A stretch of DNA of 44,590 bases from NCBI GenBank assembly GCA_016763755.1, contig JAESTD010000246.1:1-44590 (forward strand). Direction: 5' to 3'. Positions 1 to 9,266 of this stretch are shown one piece after another. Within the stretch, counting starts at the first letter, position 1, and each line of letters starts with the position of its first letter. Origin of the DNA: Mucilaginibacter sp. (lineage in GTDB: Bacteria > Bacteroidota > Bacteroidia > Sphingobacteriales > Sphingobacteriaceae). Made by a program: the position numbers and the translations under genes. The notes beneath the pieces are model-generated. The model saw only the letters and a program-made list of their open reading frames with translations, was not told the origin of the DNA and searched no databases.

Positions 1-295
1 TTGCCTTCTCCAAAAACCACTCTATCCTGTCCAGATTTTTAGTTGGGGCAATGGCGATATGCAGGTAGTGGTTCCGCTTGTTAAATTGCTGGATAACCGA
101 ATTTATCTGCAGGATGGTGCGTTTTGGGTGCGCATCTTTTATCTCCGCTTTATACAGGCCGCCTTTGCCATCTATCAGGGTAACCTCGTCGCCAACAGTT
201 AAGCGCAGTACACGCACGGCATGTTTGCTCTCTTCCTCGCTCAAAAAATATTGAGACAGTTTGGGGTCGATATCGGGCGTATAAAAAAGCTGCAT
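1..295 (-). CDS. rsmE: 16S rRNA (uracil-1498-N3)-methyltransferase RsmE, 5' part
   Basis: The frame starts with ATG at 295 and stays open to the left edge, so only about the first 98 residues are present. They begin MQLFYTPDI and include the block SEEESKHAVRVLRLTVGDEV, followed by IDGKGGLYKAEI. This is the N-terminal PUA-like RNA-binding domain typical of RsmE. The last visible residues (IAIAPTKNLDRIEWFLEKA) enter the SPOUT methyltransferase domain, which is the usual position for the family. RsmE methylates N3 of U1498 in 16S rRNA using SAM. The catalytic knot lies outside the window and cannot be checked. Identification rests on sequence pattern; confidence is high because both the start and the domain transition fit. 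Confidence 0.88.
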   Translation of the reverse strand, partial: MQLFYTPDIDPKLSQYFLSEEESKHAVRVLRLTVGDEVTLIDGKGGLYKAEIKDAHPKRTILQINSVIQQFNKRNHYLHIAIAPTKNLDRIEWFLEKA

Positions 296-310
296 TCTTA
301 AGCTGAAAGC

Positions 311-333
311 AAAAAGCCTAAAGCGAAAGGCTT
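311..333 (-). terminator. Probable intrinsic terminator of the ppa/CorC-family genes
   Basis: AAGCCT (314-319) pairs with AGGCTT (328-333) around an 8-base loop. Read on the minus strand, the hairpin is followed by a run of T. It lies 16 bases beyond the stop of the CorC/HlyC-family gene and just before rsmE. A second AGGCTT copy at 335-340 offers an alternative pairing. Confidence 0.5.
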
Positions 334-348
334 AAGGCTTTGAATATT

Positions 349-1692
349 TTAATGTAAATCTACCGCGTCTTCCTCGTTGATGAGTAACTCCAGCTTCACC
401 GATTCTATGTTCTGGTCAGATTTTTTAAGCACGGTGATGTTGTAACCATTACTTTCCTTTTGTTCGCCCACATCAGGTATCTTACCGAAGATGTGGCCTA
501 ACCAACCGGATACGGTATCAAAGTCGCCATCCTCGGGCAGGTCATGCGGTAAGTGTTCGTTCACATCATAGATCGGTGCCAGGGCATTTACCACAAACTC
601 GCGGTCGTTCAGTTTCTCTACAATTGGTTTTTCCTCATCGTACTCGTCCTGTATCTCGCCTACCAGTTCCTCAACAATATCTTCAAGGGTAACCATACCC
701 GCAGTACCGCCAAACTCGTCAGATACGATAGCAATCTGTATACGTTTCTGCTGCAGTTCAGCCATCAGATCATTAATCTTTTTGGACTCCGGGACAAAGT
801 ATGGTTTGCGGATGATGTCCTTTAAAACCACTTCCTGGCCGCGGGCCAGCAATGGCAAAATATCTTTGGCATGTACAATGCCGATGATCTTATCAATCAC
901 CTCGTCATATACCGGCATGCGCGAGTATCCTTCTTCTATCAAGGTATCCAGCAATTCCTGTTTGGTAGCTTCAATCTCGATGCCCTGTATCTTGGTACGG
1001 GGCACCATGATGTTCTTTACCACGCGTTCGTTAAAATCGAAAACGTTCTGTATAAGTTCGTGTTCGTTCGAATCGAGCGCACCGGTTTCTTTGCCCTGCT
1101 CAAGCAGGTATTGCAATTCTTCGGATGAATGATGTGTTTCGCTACCCTCAACATTAGTAATACCAATTAACTTTAGAATGAAATTGGCAAAACCGTTAAG
1201 CAACCATATCAAAGGTTTAAATACAATAAAGAAAAACCTTAATGGCCATGAAACGGCCAGCACTGTACGTACCGATTTTTGGATAGCCAATGACTTAGGT
1301 GCCAACTCGCCGAATACGATATGCAATACCGTAATTACAACAAACGAAAGGATATGAGCAACAGTAATTAATGCCGGAGCAAGCGTTATGCCTACGGCTA
1401 AAAAGGCACGCACAACTACATTAGTAACCACCTCTTCACCTACCACACCAAGTGCCAGTGATGCAATGGTGATACCCAGCTGCGTTGCAGCCAGGTAACC
1501 ATCTAAATTGTGTAAAATACCGCGTGCTATTTTGGCAACCCCGCTGCCCGATTTGGCTTTTATCTCTATCTGAGATCCTCTTACCCTCACCATCGCAAAC
1601 TCTGCGGCTACAAAGAAACCGTTAAGCAATACCAAAAAAATGGTTGCAAATATGTAAAAGGCACTTATTTCGTATTGATGCGCGGGGTCCAT
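349..1692 (-). CDS. CNNM/CorC-type membrane protein (HlyC/CorC family)
   Basis: This 447-residue inner-membrane protein has the usual three-part build of the family. There is an N-terminal CNNM (DUF21) membrane domain with about four hydrophobic segments (roughly residues 12-34, 63-90, 107-135 and 142-172). Next comes a paired CBS module (about 215-335, containing IMVPRTKIQGIE and SRMPVYDEVIDKIIGI). The C-terminal CorC_HlyC domain (about 350-430) has GTVSGWLG-like sequence around DFDTVSGWLGHIFGKIP. Relatives are linked to magnesium/cobalt efflux or tolerance; GldE of gliding Bacteroidota is another relative. The exact role cannot be read from sequence. It sits 7 bases downstream of ppa and probably shares its transcript, ending at the terminator near 311-333. 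Confidence 0.85.
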   Translation of the reverse strand: MDPAHQYEISAFYIFATIFLVLLNGFFVAAEFAMVRVRGSQIEIKAKSGSGVAKIARGILHNLDGYLAATQLGITIASLALGVVGEEVVTNVVVRAFLAVGITLAPALITVAHILSFVVITVLHIVFGELAPKSLAIQKSVRTVLAVSWPLRFFFIVFKPLIWLLNGFANFILKLIGITNVEGSETHHSSEELQYLLEQGKETGALDSNEHELIQNVFDFNERVVKNIMVPRTKIQGIEIEATKQELLDTLIEEGYSRMPVYDEVIDKIIGIVHAKDILPLLARGQEVVLKDIIRKPYFVPESKKINDLMAELQQKRIQIAIVSDEFGGTAGMVTLEDIVEELVGEIQDEYDEEKPIVEKLNDREFVVNALAPIYDVNEHLPHDLPEDGDFDTVSGWLGHIFGKIPDVGEQKESNGYNITVLKKSDQNIESVKLELLINEEDAVDLH

Positions 1693-1699
1693 TTATGTT

Positions 1700-2245
1700 T
1701 TATTGGTGATTGGGAAAGGTTGTTTTGTAAAGCTCAAGGCTTTCTTCTATCACTTTATGTGCATAGCGTATTCCCAATAAATGCTCTATTGTAACGTTTT
1801 TACCTTCAAGGATCTTGTAATCGCTGAAGAAACGCACTATCTCTTTCATAAAATGCGGAGGCAGTTCATTCAGGTCGTTGATGTAGTTTACAGACATGTC
1901 GTTCTTAGCAACGGCAATGATCTTATCGTCTTGCTCGCCGTTATCAACCATGTGCATAACGCCTACAACTTTAGCCTCAATGATAGACATCGGGTAAACG
2001 TCTGTAGAACAAAGTACCAGTATATCCAAAGGGTCTTTATCATCGCAATAGGTTTGCGGGATAAAGCCGTAGTTGGCCGGGTACATTACTGAAGAGAACA
2101 AAACGCGGTCAAGTTTTAAAAGACCTGAATCTTTATCGATCTCATATTTTCCTTTCGATCCTTTAGGGATCTCGATTATAGCATTTACTATCTCGGGAAC
2201 GTTATCGCCCGGTGAAACCTGGTGCCAGGGATGCTGTGTGCTCAT
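1700..2245 (-). CDS. ppa: Inorganic pyrophosphatase, family I
   Basis: This cytosolic enzyme hydrolyses pyrophosphate to two phosphates and so pulls biosynthetic reactions forward. The protein is 181 residues, close to the roughly 176 of the E. coli enzyme. The metal-binding signature D-x-D-P-x-D is intact as D69, D71 and D74 within [12 protein letters not shown]. Flanking family blocks are [14 protein letters not shown] (about 25-38) and [13 protein letters not shown] (53-65). The start ATG at 2245 gives the expected N-terminus. The dedA-like gene ends 19 bases upstream, and the CorC-family gene starts 7 bases downstream, so the three probably form one transcription unit. Confidence 0.95.
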   Translation of the reverse strand: MSTQHPWHQVSPGDNVPEIVNAIIEIPKGSKGKYEIDKDSGLLKLDRVLFSSVMYPANYGFIPQTYCDDKDPLDILVLCSTDVYPMSIIEAKVVGVMHMVDNGEQDDKIIAVAKNDMSVNYINDLNELPPHFMKEIVRFFSDYKILEGKNVTIEHLLGIRYAHKVIEESLELYKTTFPNHQ

Positions 2246-2264
2246 TTATCTAATTTATTAATTT

Positions 2265-2906
2265 TTACTTTTCCTTTTGATCGTTGTTAAAACGCCTTCT
2301 CACATAAGCAACAATCAGCGGAATTGTTGTAATTATTATTAATCCGAGTACTACGTACTGTAAATAATCTTTTAACTGCGGAAAACGCCTGCCTAAAAAA
2401 TAACCGGCTAACGTTAATGTTGTTACCCAGGCAATGCCCCCAACAATGTTGTAAAGACTAAACCTCTTAAAATCAACCTTTACAATGCCTGCAAATATAG
2501 GGGCAAATGTCCTTACTATCGGGAAAAATCTTCCTAAAATAAGCGCAGTCCCGCCGTATTTGGCATAAAACTCTTCGGCTACGGTTACGTACCGCTTTTT
2601 AAAAAACCACGAATCCTTGCGCTTAAATAATACGGGGCCCGTTCGATAGCCAAACCAGTATCCTGTGTAATTACCCAATACCGCTGCCGCTACTAATGAT
2701 GGAACCAATATGTAGATGGGTACGTGGATAATGCCGGCCGCAGTTAGTATGCCTGCTAAAAACAATAAATAATCTCCGGGCAAGAAGAAACCGAAAAACA
2801 ATCCCGTTTCTGCGTACACTACAATCAACAAAAGGGCAAACCCGCCATTACTAAGAATGGATTTTGCATCTGTAAGATTTTGCAGGTATTCCCAAAAATT
2901 TTCCAT
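2265..2906 (-). CDS. DedA family (SNARE-associated) membrane protein
   Basis: This 213-residue integral membrane protein has the DedA hallmark region: ETGLFFGFFLPGDYLLFLAG near residues 32-51, then a hydrophobic segment with GNYTGYWFGYRTG and the motif GRFFPIVRTFAPIFAG (about 125-140). About five hydrophobic helices are visible. DedA proteins have been connected with undecaprenyl-phosphate or phospholipid flipping, membrane-potential homeostasis and drug resistance. Nothing here discriminates among these. It heads the group dedA-ppa-corC-like on the minus strand, separated from nuoN by a hairpin. Confidence 0.88.
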   Translation of the reverse strand: MENFWEYLQNLTDAKSILSNGGFALLLIVVYAETGLFFGFFLPGDYLLFLAGILTAAGIIHVPIYILVPSLVAAAVLGNYTGYWFGYRTGPVLFKRKDSWFFKKRYVTVAEEFYAKYGGTALILGRFFPIVRTFAPIFAGIVKVDFKRFSLYNIVGGIAWVTTLTLAGYFLGRRFPQLKDYLQYVVLGLIIITTIPLIVAYVRRRFNNDQKEK

Positions 2907-2922
2907 TAACCGATATCCGTAA

Positions 2923-2951
2923 AACTACAAATATTAAATCAATTTGTAGTT
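2923..2951 (-). terminator. AT-rich hairpin at the end of the nuo operon
   Basis: AACTACAAAT (2923-2932) and ATTTGTAGTT (2942-2951) form a perfect 10-bp stem with a 9-base loop, 8 bases past the nuoN stop on the minus strand. The T-run that follows is short, so it may end transcription only partially or protect the 3' end. The right arm also holds a TTTG that could belong to a promoter for the dedA-like gene. Confidence 0.45.
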
Positions 2952-2958
2952 AATGCCT

Positions 2959-4347
2959 TTATTTAATGAGGCCGGATATTAGCGTAGGGTATACCCCCAC
3001 TACGATGGTCGCTAATGCAGAGAAGCCCAAAACGAACTTATAGTAGGCCGGAACTTCAACCTGCTCGCGTTCTGCACTGCGGAAATACATAGCCACAATA
3101 ATGCGGAAATAGTAGAAAATACTGATAATAGCATTAACCACCGCGACTATCACTAACCATATACGATATTGCGATAAAGCGCCCGAGAACATGTAGAATT
3201 TACCGATAAAGCCAGCTGTAAGCGGGATACCCGCTAACGATAACATGGCAACAGTAAGTACAAAAGCCAGGAAAGGATTTTTACCCGCCAAACCGTTAAA
3301 GCCCTCAAAGTTATCGCTGCCTGTTTGCTGGCGAACCAATATCAAACCACCAAATGCAATTATAGATGCAATTGAGTAAGCTGTAGCATACATAAATATC
3401 GATGTAGCCGAGCTTGCACCAATGGCCACAATAGCAAACAACAGATAGCCTGCATGCGATATGCTTGAGAAAGCCATCATACGCTTAAAGCTTTGCTGGT
3501 ATAGCGCCGTTATATTACCGATAAACAACGTGATAATGGTGATCACCAACAGCACTGGTGTCCAGAATTGGGCAACAGGTAGAAAGCAAGCCGAGAATAA
3601 ACGCAAAAACGCTGCAAAGCCAGCCACCTTAACGACAGTAGACATGAAAAGGGTGATCAGCGATGGTGCGCCTTCGTACACATCCGGTGTCCAGAAATGG
3701 AACGGCGCGGCGCCCACTTTGAAGCAAAGCCCTACAATGATCAGCATAACACCGGTGTAGAACATAGGATCTACCTTGCGACCGCTACCGGCTACCCAAT
3801 CACGAATGGCATCGATATCAAAACTACCTGTAGCGCCGTATATAAGCGCGATACCAAACAACAGGAAGCCTGTTGAAAAAGCACCCATAAGGAAGTATTT
3901 TAAAGCTGCCTCGTTTGATGCAAAATCATTTTTACGGATACCTGCCAAAATGTATAAACTTACCGACATGATCTCGATACCGATGAACATCATAGTAAGG
4001 TTATGAAACGATACCATAACCAATATACCTGTTAACGAGAACAGGATAATGGCGTAGTATTCTGCAATGTGATTGCTTATCTTTTCAAAGTATCCTTTAG
4101 ATAACAACAGGATAAGGATTGTGGAAACTATGCTGATGGCCGAAAAGGCTACCGAGAAGTTATTATATAATATCATCCCGTTATACTCAGACTGTGCCAC
4201 ATCAAGTTTGCTCCATTGCATTACTGATGTTACCAATGCAGCTAAAAGGCCAAGCACGGCAACAGGCAGTAAAGCTTTTTGTGCCTTATATAATCCCAGG
4301 TACAAAAGTACAATGGGTAAAATAGATATGATAATTATCGAAGTCAT
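2959..4347 (-). CDS. nuoN: NADH-quinone oxidoreductase subunit N
   Basis: This antiporter-like membrane subunit of complex I is 462 residues long with about 14 hydrophobic helices. The conserved glutamate region in helix 5 is visible as FIGIEIMSVSLYILAGI. The proton-channel lysine/histidine segment appears as FKVGAAPFHFWTPDVYEGAP, and there is a later block KRMMAFSSISHAGYLLFAIV. It pumps protons together with NuoL and NuoM. It is the last gene of the operon, 9 bases after nuoM, and is followed by an AT-rich hairpin. Length and order match other bacterial nuo operons. Confidence 0.95.
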   Translation of the reverse strand: MTSIIIISILPIVLLYLGLYKAQKALLPVAVLGLLAALVTSVMQWSKLDVAQSEYNGMILYNNFSVAFSAISIVSTILILLLSKGYFEKISNHIAEYYAIILFSLTGILVMVSFHNLTMMFIGIEIMSVSLYILAGIRKNDFASNEAALKYFLMGAFSTGFLLFGIALIYGATGSFDIDAIRDWVAGSGRKVDPMFYTGVMLIIVGLCFKVGAAPFHFWTPDVYEGAPSLITLFMSTVVKVAGFAAFLRLFSACFLPVAQFWTPVLLVITIITLFIGNITALYQQSFKRMMAFSSISHAGYLLFAIVAIGASSATSIFMYATAYSIASIIAFGGLILVRQQTGSDNFEGFNGLAGKNPFLAFVLTVAMLSLAGIPLTAGFIGKFYMFSGALSQYRIWLVIVAVVNAIISIFYYFRIIVAMYFRSAEREQVEVPAYYKFVLGFSALATIVVGVYPTLISGLIK

Positions 4348-4356
4348 GTATCTATA

Positions 4357-5823
4357 TTAAAATTTCGTCGTTGTAAATTTCGCCGAAACTGTTTGAATCA
4401 AATTGGTAACCGATGCTTCTGACAAATGCAGCAACGGCTGCGGATAAACACCGATGATGATAATTAAAGCGCAAATGATACCCAGCACCAGTCTTTCGGA
4501 TCCTTTGATATCTGTGAACGTAGCTGTAAGCTCGTTCAGTTCGCCTTGCATTACATTTTTGTACATGCGCAGCATGTAAACCGCACCAAAGATGATGGTT
4601 AAACCTGCAACTGCCGCAAATACGATGGTATAATTATAAACACCCTTCAGCAACAGGAACTCGCCCACAAAACCATTGGTTAGTGGCAACGCTACTGTAC
4701 CCAAAACGATGATCAAAAATGCAATTGAGAACTTTGGTGCTACTTTAGCTATACCACCTAACTCGCTGATATCACGGGTACCTAAACGGCGACTGATGAT
4801 ATCCCAGATAAAGAACATACCTACCACGTTAATACCGTGGCTGACCATTTGTATCATGGCACCTTGCACACCCTGAACGCTCCAGGCAAAAATACCGGCA
4901 GCGATAAGGCCAACGTGTGCTATAGATGAGTAAGCAACTAAACGCTTACCGTCTTTTTGTTTAAATGCGATAACAGAACCGTACACAATGCCAATAACCG
5001 AAAGTACTAATGCATAGTAACCCAGGTTAGCAAATGCAATAGGCGCATTCGGGATTAACCAACGGATAACACCATAGATACCCATTTTCAGCATAATACC
5101 AGATAACATCATGGTGCCCGCTGTAGGTGCCTCGGTATAAGTATCAGGTTGCCATGTATGGAACGGGAACACTGGCATTTTAATGGCAAATGCGATAAAG
5201 AATCCCCAGAAGATCCAGGTTTGTTGTTTCAAGCTAAGGCTTAACTCGTAGAATGAGTTAATATCATAAAGCTTATTTGGCGTTTGCAGGTACAGGTAAA
5301 TAATAGCTACCAGCATGAACAATGAACCCGCAAAGGTGTAAATGAAGAATTTGAGATTTACCCGGATGCGGTTCTCGCCTCCCCATAACGCACAAATAAA
5401 GTAGATAGGAATCAAAGCTGCTTCCCAACCTACGTAGAAAAGAAAACCATCCAGCGCGGTAAATACAGTAAGTAAACCTGCCTGCATAAACAGTATGAGC
5501 GCATAAATAGCCTTGCCATGTTTGTATTGATGCTCGTAAGTGCTCAGGATAATTAATGGCACCAATACTGTAGTTAACAGTACCATCACCATGCTTATGC
5601 CATCAATACCTGCACTAAAGTAGATACCGAACTGCGGAATCCACGGCATATCAACCAAATACTGAACTAAAGCGTTTGGAACAAAGCCGGTCACGAATGA
5701 TATGGCCAAACCAAGCTCTACGAGGGCAAAAAACAATGCGGCATGCTTTGCCACTTCATTCTTAAAGAACAGAGTTAAAACTGCTGCTACTACCGGTAAA
5801 AAAAGTAAAATGCTAACCGTCAT
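4357..5823 (-). CDS. nuoM: NADH-quinone oxidoreductase subunit M
   Basis: This antiporter-like proton-pumping subunit of complex I has 488 residues. The essential helix-5 glutamate is seen in FYVGWEAALIPIYFICALWG. The channel region reads AIKMPVFPFHTWQPDTYTEA, and KRLVAYSSIAHVGLIAAGIF carries the second lysine/histidine path. About 14 hydrophobic segments run the whole length. It lies 23 bases after nuoL and 9 bases before nuoN. Confidence 0.95.
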   Translation of the reverse strand: MTVSILLFLPVVAAVLTLFFKNEVAKHAALFFALVELGLAISFVTGFVPNALVQYLVDMPWIPQFGIYFSAGIDGISMVMVLLTTVLVPLIILSTYEHQYKHGKAIYALILFMQAGLLTVFTALDGFLFYVGWEAALIPIYFICALWGGENRIRVNLKFFIYTFAGSLFMLVAIIYLYLQTPNKLYDINSFYELSLSLKQQTWIFWGFFIAFAIKMPVFPFHTWQPDTYTEAPTAGTMMLSGIMLKMGIYGVIRWLIPNAPIAFANLGYYALVLSVIGIVYGSVIAFKQKDGKRLVAYSSIAHVGLIAAGIFAWSVQGVQGAMIQMVSHGINVVGMFFIWDIISRRLGTRDISELGGIAKVAPKFSIAFLIIVLGTVALPLTNGFVGEFLLLKGVYNYTIVFAAVAGLTIIFGAVYMLRMYKNVMQGELNELTATFTDIKGSERLVLGIICALIIIIGVYPQPLLHLSEASVTNLIQTVSAKFTTTKF

Positions 5824-5846
5824 TTTATATCGTAAACGCTAAGCGC

Positions 5847-7751
5847 TTAAATTTTAACTAAACTGTAAATCAAAATACCGATGATGCCAAGCACCATCAT
5901 AAATATGTAGAAACCAACGTTACCGGTTTGCAGTAAACGCAGGCCTTTACTTGTATCCATAGTTCCCTGGCCTAAGCCATTCACAAAACCATCAATACCC
6001 ATTTTCTCTACCACACGGTACAAGAAGTTTGAAAGTGAATCCAATGGTTTGCGGATAATTTTATCGTACAATTCGTCGATGTAGAATTTGTTGTATGATA
6101 GGTTGGCCAATGCAGGGCGCTCTTCTTCATCAGACACCGGCACGCTTGCACCTGATACATACTTGCTGTAAGCATAACCCATAGCTGCAAGAGCGATCAC
6201 AACTGATGTTCCCATCAGGATCCACTCGGTGCTGTGGCTAACTTCGTGCTCGCCCAATAATTTAAGAGATCCTTCAAATACCGGATGCAGGAAAGCAGCC
6301 AGTTCGTGGTGGCCACCCATTACTGCCGGTACACCGATCAATCCGGCGATAGCCGAAAGGATAGCTAAGATGATCAACGGGATGGTCATGTTAGCAGGCG
6401 ACTCGTGCAAGTGATGCTCTTGCTCATGCGTACCGCGGAACTTACCCCAAAAGGTAAGGTACATCATCCGGAACATGTAGAATGATGTTAAACCTGCGGT
6501 GATAACACCTATTACATAAAATACGGTGCTGTGTGCAAAAGCTGCTGCTAAAATTTCGTCTTTAGAAAAGAAGCCCGAGAATGGCGGGATACCTGCTATG
6601 GCAATGGTACCAACCAGCATGGTGATGAAGGTAGTTTTGATCTTACCTTTCAAGCCGCCCATTTTGCGCGTATCCTGTTCCCCGCTCATAGCGTGGATAA
6701 CAGAACCTGCACCCAGGAACAACAATGCTTTAAAGAAAGCGTGTGTTAACACGTGGAAGAAAGCACCAGTGTAAGCGCCAACGCCTAAACCCAGGAACAT
6801 ATAACCCAACTGCGATACGGTTGAGTAAGCCAACACCTTTTTGATGTCGGTTTGTGTAAGTGCTATCAGTGCTGCAAACGCTGCGGTAGCCAAACCAATA
6901 ATGGCAATAACTTCCATCGTGGTAGGGGCCAGCGTGAACAGGATGTTTGAGCGTGCTATCATGTAGATACCTGCAGTAACCATGGTTGCAGCGTGTATCA
7001 AAGCAGATACAGGGGTCGGGCCGGCCATTGCATCCGGTAACCAGGTAAACAATGGCAACTGTGCCGATTTACCAACCGCACCTACAAATAATAATAAAGT
7101 GATCAGTACGATAGGGGCACCGTGTGCTACCGCGCCAACTGCTTTAGGGAAAATATCAGCATAAGCAACGCTGCCAAACTGATCCATCAGCAGGAATATA
7201 CCTAACAGGAAACCAAGGTCGCCTATACGGTTCATGATAAAGGCTTTCTTAGCGGCATCGGCGTAGCTTGGGTTGGTATACCAGAAACCGATAAGCAGGT
7301 ATGAACATAAACCTACACCTTCCCAGCCAATAAACATTACCACATAGTTGCTACCCATTACCAGCAGCAGCATGAAGAACACGAACAGGTTCAAGTAAGC
7401 GAAGAACTTACCAAAACCGGCATCGTCATGCATATAACCTACCGAGTACAGGTGAATTAAGAAACCTACACCGGTGATGATCAACAGCATAATTGAGCTA
7501 AGCTGATCTATCAAAAACGCCATTTGGATGTGGAAATCGCCTACGCTTATCCAGTCAAACAAGTTAACGTTTACAGGTACACCGGTTGATTTAACCTGGA
7601 AAAATGTAGCAATGCTTAAACCAAATGATGCCAATACCAGTAAACTGCCAATGGTGCCAATAACACCTTTCGACAAGGCATTGCGCCCAAGGCCGTTGAT
7701 AATAAAACCGGCTAAGGGTAGTACAGGAATAAGCCAGATAAGTTTGTCCAT
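5847..7751 (-). CDS. nuoL: NADH-quinone oxidoreductase subunit L
   Basis: This is the largest antiporter-like subunit of complex I (634 residues). Visible landmarks are FIGWEGVGLCSYLLIGFWYT (helix-5 glutamate), the signature TWLPDAMAGPTPVSALIHAA, and DIKKVLAYSTVSQLGYMFLG. The C-terminal 150 residues contain SYNKFYIDELYD and KPLDSLSNFLYRVVEKM, then a final hydrophobic helix. This fits the long lateral helix that runs along NuoM and NuoN. A palindromic repeat separates it from nuoK by about 107 bases, the second-largest gap in the operon. Confidence 0.96.
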   Translation of the reverse strand: MDKLIWLIPVLPLAGFIINGLGRNALSKGVIGTIGSLLVLASFGLSIATFFQVKSTGVPVNVNLFDWISVGDFHIQMAFLIDQLSSIMLLIITGVGFLIHLYSVGYMHDDAGFGKFFAYLNLFVFFMLLLVMGSNYVVMFIGWEGVGLCSYLLIGFWYTNPSYADAAKKAFIMNRIGDLGFLLGIFLLMDQFGSVAYADIFPKAVGAVAHGAPIVLITLLLFVGAVGKSAQLPLFTWLPDAMAGPTPVSALIHAATMVTAGIYMIARSNILFTLAPTTMEVIAIIGLATAAFAALIALTQTDIKKVLAYSTVSQLGYMFLGLGVGAYTGAFFHVLTHAFFKALLFLGAGSVIHAMSGEQDTRKMGGLKGKIKTTFITMLVGTIAIAGIPPFSGFFSKDEILAAAFAHSTVFYVIGVITAGLTSFYMFRMMYLTFWGKFRGTHEQEHHLHESPANMTIPLIILAILSAIAGLIGVPAVMGGHHELAAFLHPVFEGSLKLLGEHEVSHSTEWILMGTSVVIALAAMGYAYSKYVSGASVPVSDEEERPALANLSYNKFYIDELYDKIIRKPLDSLSNFLYRVVEKMGIDGFVNGLGQGTMDTSKGLRLLQTGNVGFYIFMMVLGIIGILIYSLVKI

Positions 7752-7762
7752 ATAGTCTATTT

Positions 7763-7853
7763 GCCCCCTAACCCCCTGAAGGGGGAACTGAAGCTTAAGT
7801 TATTCATTATTATTTTTGCTCTCCTACTCCCCCTTCAGGAGGCTGGAGGGGCT
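7763..7853. repeat. Palindromic intergenic repeat between nuoK and nuoL
   Basis: Two G/C-rich copies lie in inverted orientation. The left arm (7763-7788) contains CCCCCTGAAGGGGG; the right arm (7826-7853) contains CCCCCTTCAGGAGG, and its reverse complement matches most of the left arm. Each arm has its own short CCCCnTGAAGGGG palindrome, so the RNA could fold as one long imperfect hairpin or as two small ones. The element lies between the nuoK stop and the nuoL start. The composition is quite unlike the flanking coding DNA and looks like a REP/MITE-type element, which is my inference. Confidence 0.75.
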
Positions 7854-7858
7854 CCGTT

Positions 7859-8188
7859 TTACCATTTCAACCTATTCAACACGTTGATATCGATCGAATT
7901 GGTGTTACGGTATATCATTACTATAATGGCAAGGCCTACTGCAACTTCGGCAGCGGCAAGTGCCATAATAAAAAATACAAAGACCTGCCCTGCTGCATCA
8001 CCACGATAAACAGAGAATGCGGTAAGCAACAGGTTAACCGAGTTAAGCATCAGCTCAACCGACATGAATATGATGATAGCATTACGACGTAGTAATACGC
8101 CCATAACACCTATCGAAAAAATGATAGCGCTTAAAAATATGTAGTGATTAAGCGGAACCGCTTGAATGGTATGGGTTAAACTTTCCAT
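7859..8188 (-). CDS. nuoK: NADH-quinone oxidoreductase subunit K
   Basis: This small complex I membrane subunit is 109 residues with three hydrophobic helices. The two buried glutamates needed for proton transfer are visible in FMSVELMLNSVNLL and ALAAAEVAVGLAIIV. Its ATG shares one base with the nuoJ stop (TGATG), which suggests translational coupling. The downstream gap before nuoL holds a palindromic repeat. Confidence 0.95.
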   Translation of the reverse strand: MESLTHTIQAVPLNHYIFLSAIIFSIGVMGVLLRRNAIIIFMSVELMLNSVNLLLTAFSVYRGDAAGQVFVFFIMALAAAEVAVGLAIIVMIYRNTNSIDINVLNRLKW

Positions 8189-8694
8189 CAGATGGTTGCT
8201 TTTGTTTCTTTCTCTTTTGTTGCCAATAATACCGCGCCTACCATTGCAGATAGTAACAGTACGGATGATATCTCAAACGGCAATAAAAATTGGTTGAATA
8301 ATACCTTGCCCAGGTTTTTAACCAAGCCAAGGTTAGGATCTTTTAACACTACGGGATCTGATACGCCTAAAGATTTCAATGACGATACCAGCGCTACGGC
8401 TAAAATGCCCCCGCCAAAAACTGCAGATATTTTCACCATGAACGGCTTAACAGGCTCGGCCTCTTTATTGAGGTTGATGAGCATCAGCGTATACAGGAAC
8501 AGTACCAAGATGGCACCCATGTAAACAATAAAGTTTACTACCGCCAAAAACTGCGCGTTAAGTAATATGTAGTGAATGGTAAAAGTAAAGAAGGTGAGCA
8601 CCAGGTACAAGATACTATGCACCGGGTTTTTTGCAGAAATAACCAGTATTGAAAAAAATATGGATAAAAACGCAATGAAGTAAAATGTACTCAT
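8188..8694 (-). CDS. nuoJ: NADH-quinone oxidoreductase subunit J
   Basis: This complex I membrane subunit is 168 residues with five hydrophobic helices. The family segment NPVHSILYLVLTFFTFTIHY (about 24-43) and the pi-bulge helix region FIVYMGAILVLFLYTLMLIN (about 56-75) are clear. It helps transmit the conformational signal from the quinone site to the pumping modules. The stop overlaps the nuoK start by one base; nuoI ends 62 bases upstream. Confidence 0.94.
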   Translation of the reverse strand: MSTFYFIAFLSIFFSILVISAKNPVHSILYLVLTFFTFTIHYILLNAQFLAVVNFIVYMGAILVLFLYTLMLINLNKEAEPVKPFMVKISAVFGGGILAVALVSSLKSLGVSDPVVLKDPNLGLVKNLGKVLFNQFLLPFEISSVLLLSAMVGAVLLATKEKETKATI

Positions 8695-8756
8695 GGTTGA
8701 TATTTACAAATACCTTTAGCCCCGTTTAAAAGCTGGCCAAAGGTATAAAACTTTGT

Positions 8757-9254
8757 TTACTGATTTAAAGGTGCCTCTACTAATTTGTCTTTACCGTATA
8801 TAAAATCCTTACGCAGGTAATCCGATGGAACGATATCACCGTCCAGGTAGATCGCCTCTTTAGGGCATGCTTCTTCGCATAATCCGCAGAAAATGCAGCG
8901 CAGCATATTTATTTCGTAAACCGCAGCGTATTTCTCTTCGCGGTATAGGTTCTCTTCACCTTTCTGGCGCTCAGCAGCCTGCATGGTAATCGCCTCAGCA
9001 GGGCATGATAATGCGCATAAGCCACAAGCTGTACAACGTTCGCGGCCTTCTTCATCACGTTTAAGCGAGTGCATGCCACGGAAGTTTTCAGAGAACTCAC
9101 GTTTTTCTTCGGGATACTTAATGGTCACCGGCTTTTTAAAAAAGTGGCTCATGGTGATAGAAAGCCCCTTAGCTATAGCAGGTAGGTAAGCACGTTCCCA
9201 AAAATTGAGCGGCTTTACTTCTAATTGCTTCTTTTTATTACTTAATGATTCCAT
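8757..9254 (-). CDS. nuoI: NADH-quinone oxidoreductase subunit I (2x[4Fe-4S])
   Basis: This peripheral-arm ferredoxin-like subunit carries clusters N6a and N6b, which pass electrons towards NuoB. Both C-x2-C-x2-C-x3-C motifs are complete: C74, C77, C80, C84 in CTACGLCALSCP, and C120, C123, C126, C130 in CIFCGLCEEACP. The length of 165 residues is normal. It lies 12 bases after nuoH on the minus strand. Confidence 0.95.
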   Translation of the reverse strand: MESLSNKKKQLEVKPLNFWERAYLPAIAKGLSITMSHFFKKPVTIKYPEEKREFSENFRGMHSLKRDEEGRERCTACGLCALSCPAEAITMQAAERQKGEENLYREEKYAAVYEINMLRCIFCGLCEEACPKEAIYLDGDIVPSDYLRKDFIYGKDKLVEAPLNQ

Positions 9255-9266
9255 TAAAGTCTTTCT

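Noticed and set aside
7763..7853. CRISPR or phage attachment site
   Set aside because: There is a single inverted pair, no direct repeat-spacer series, and no integrase or cas genes in the window.
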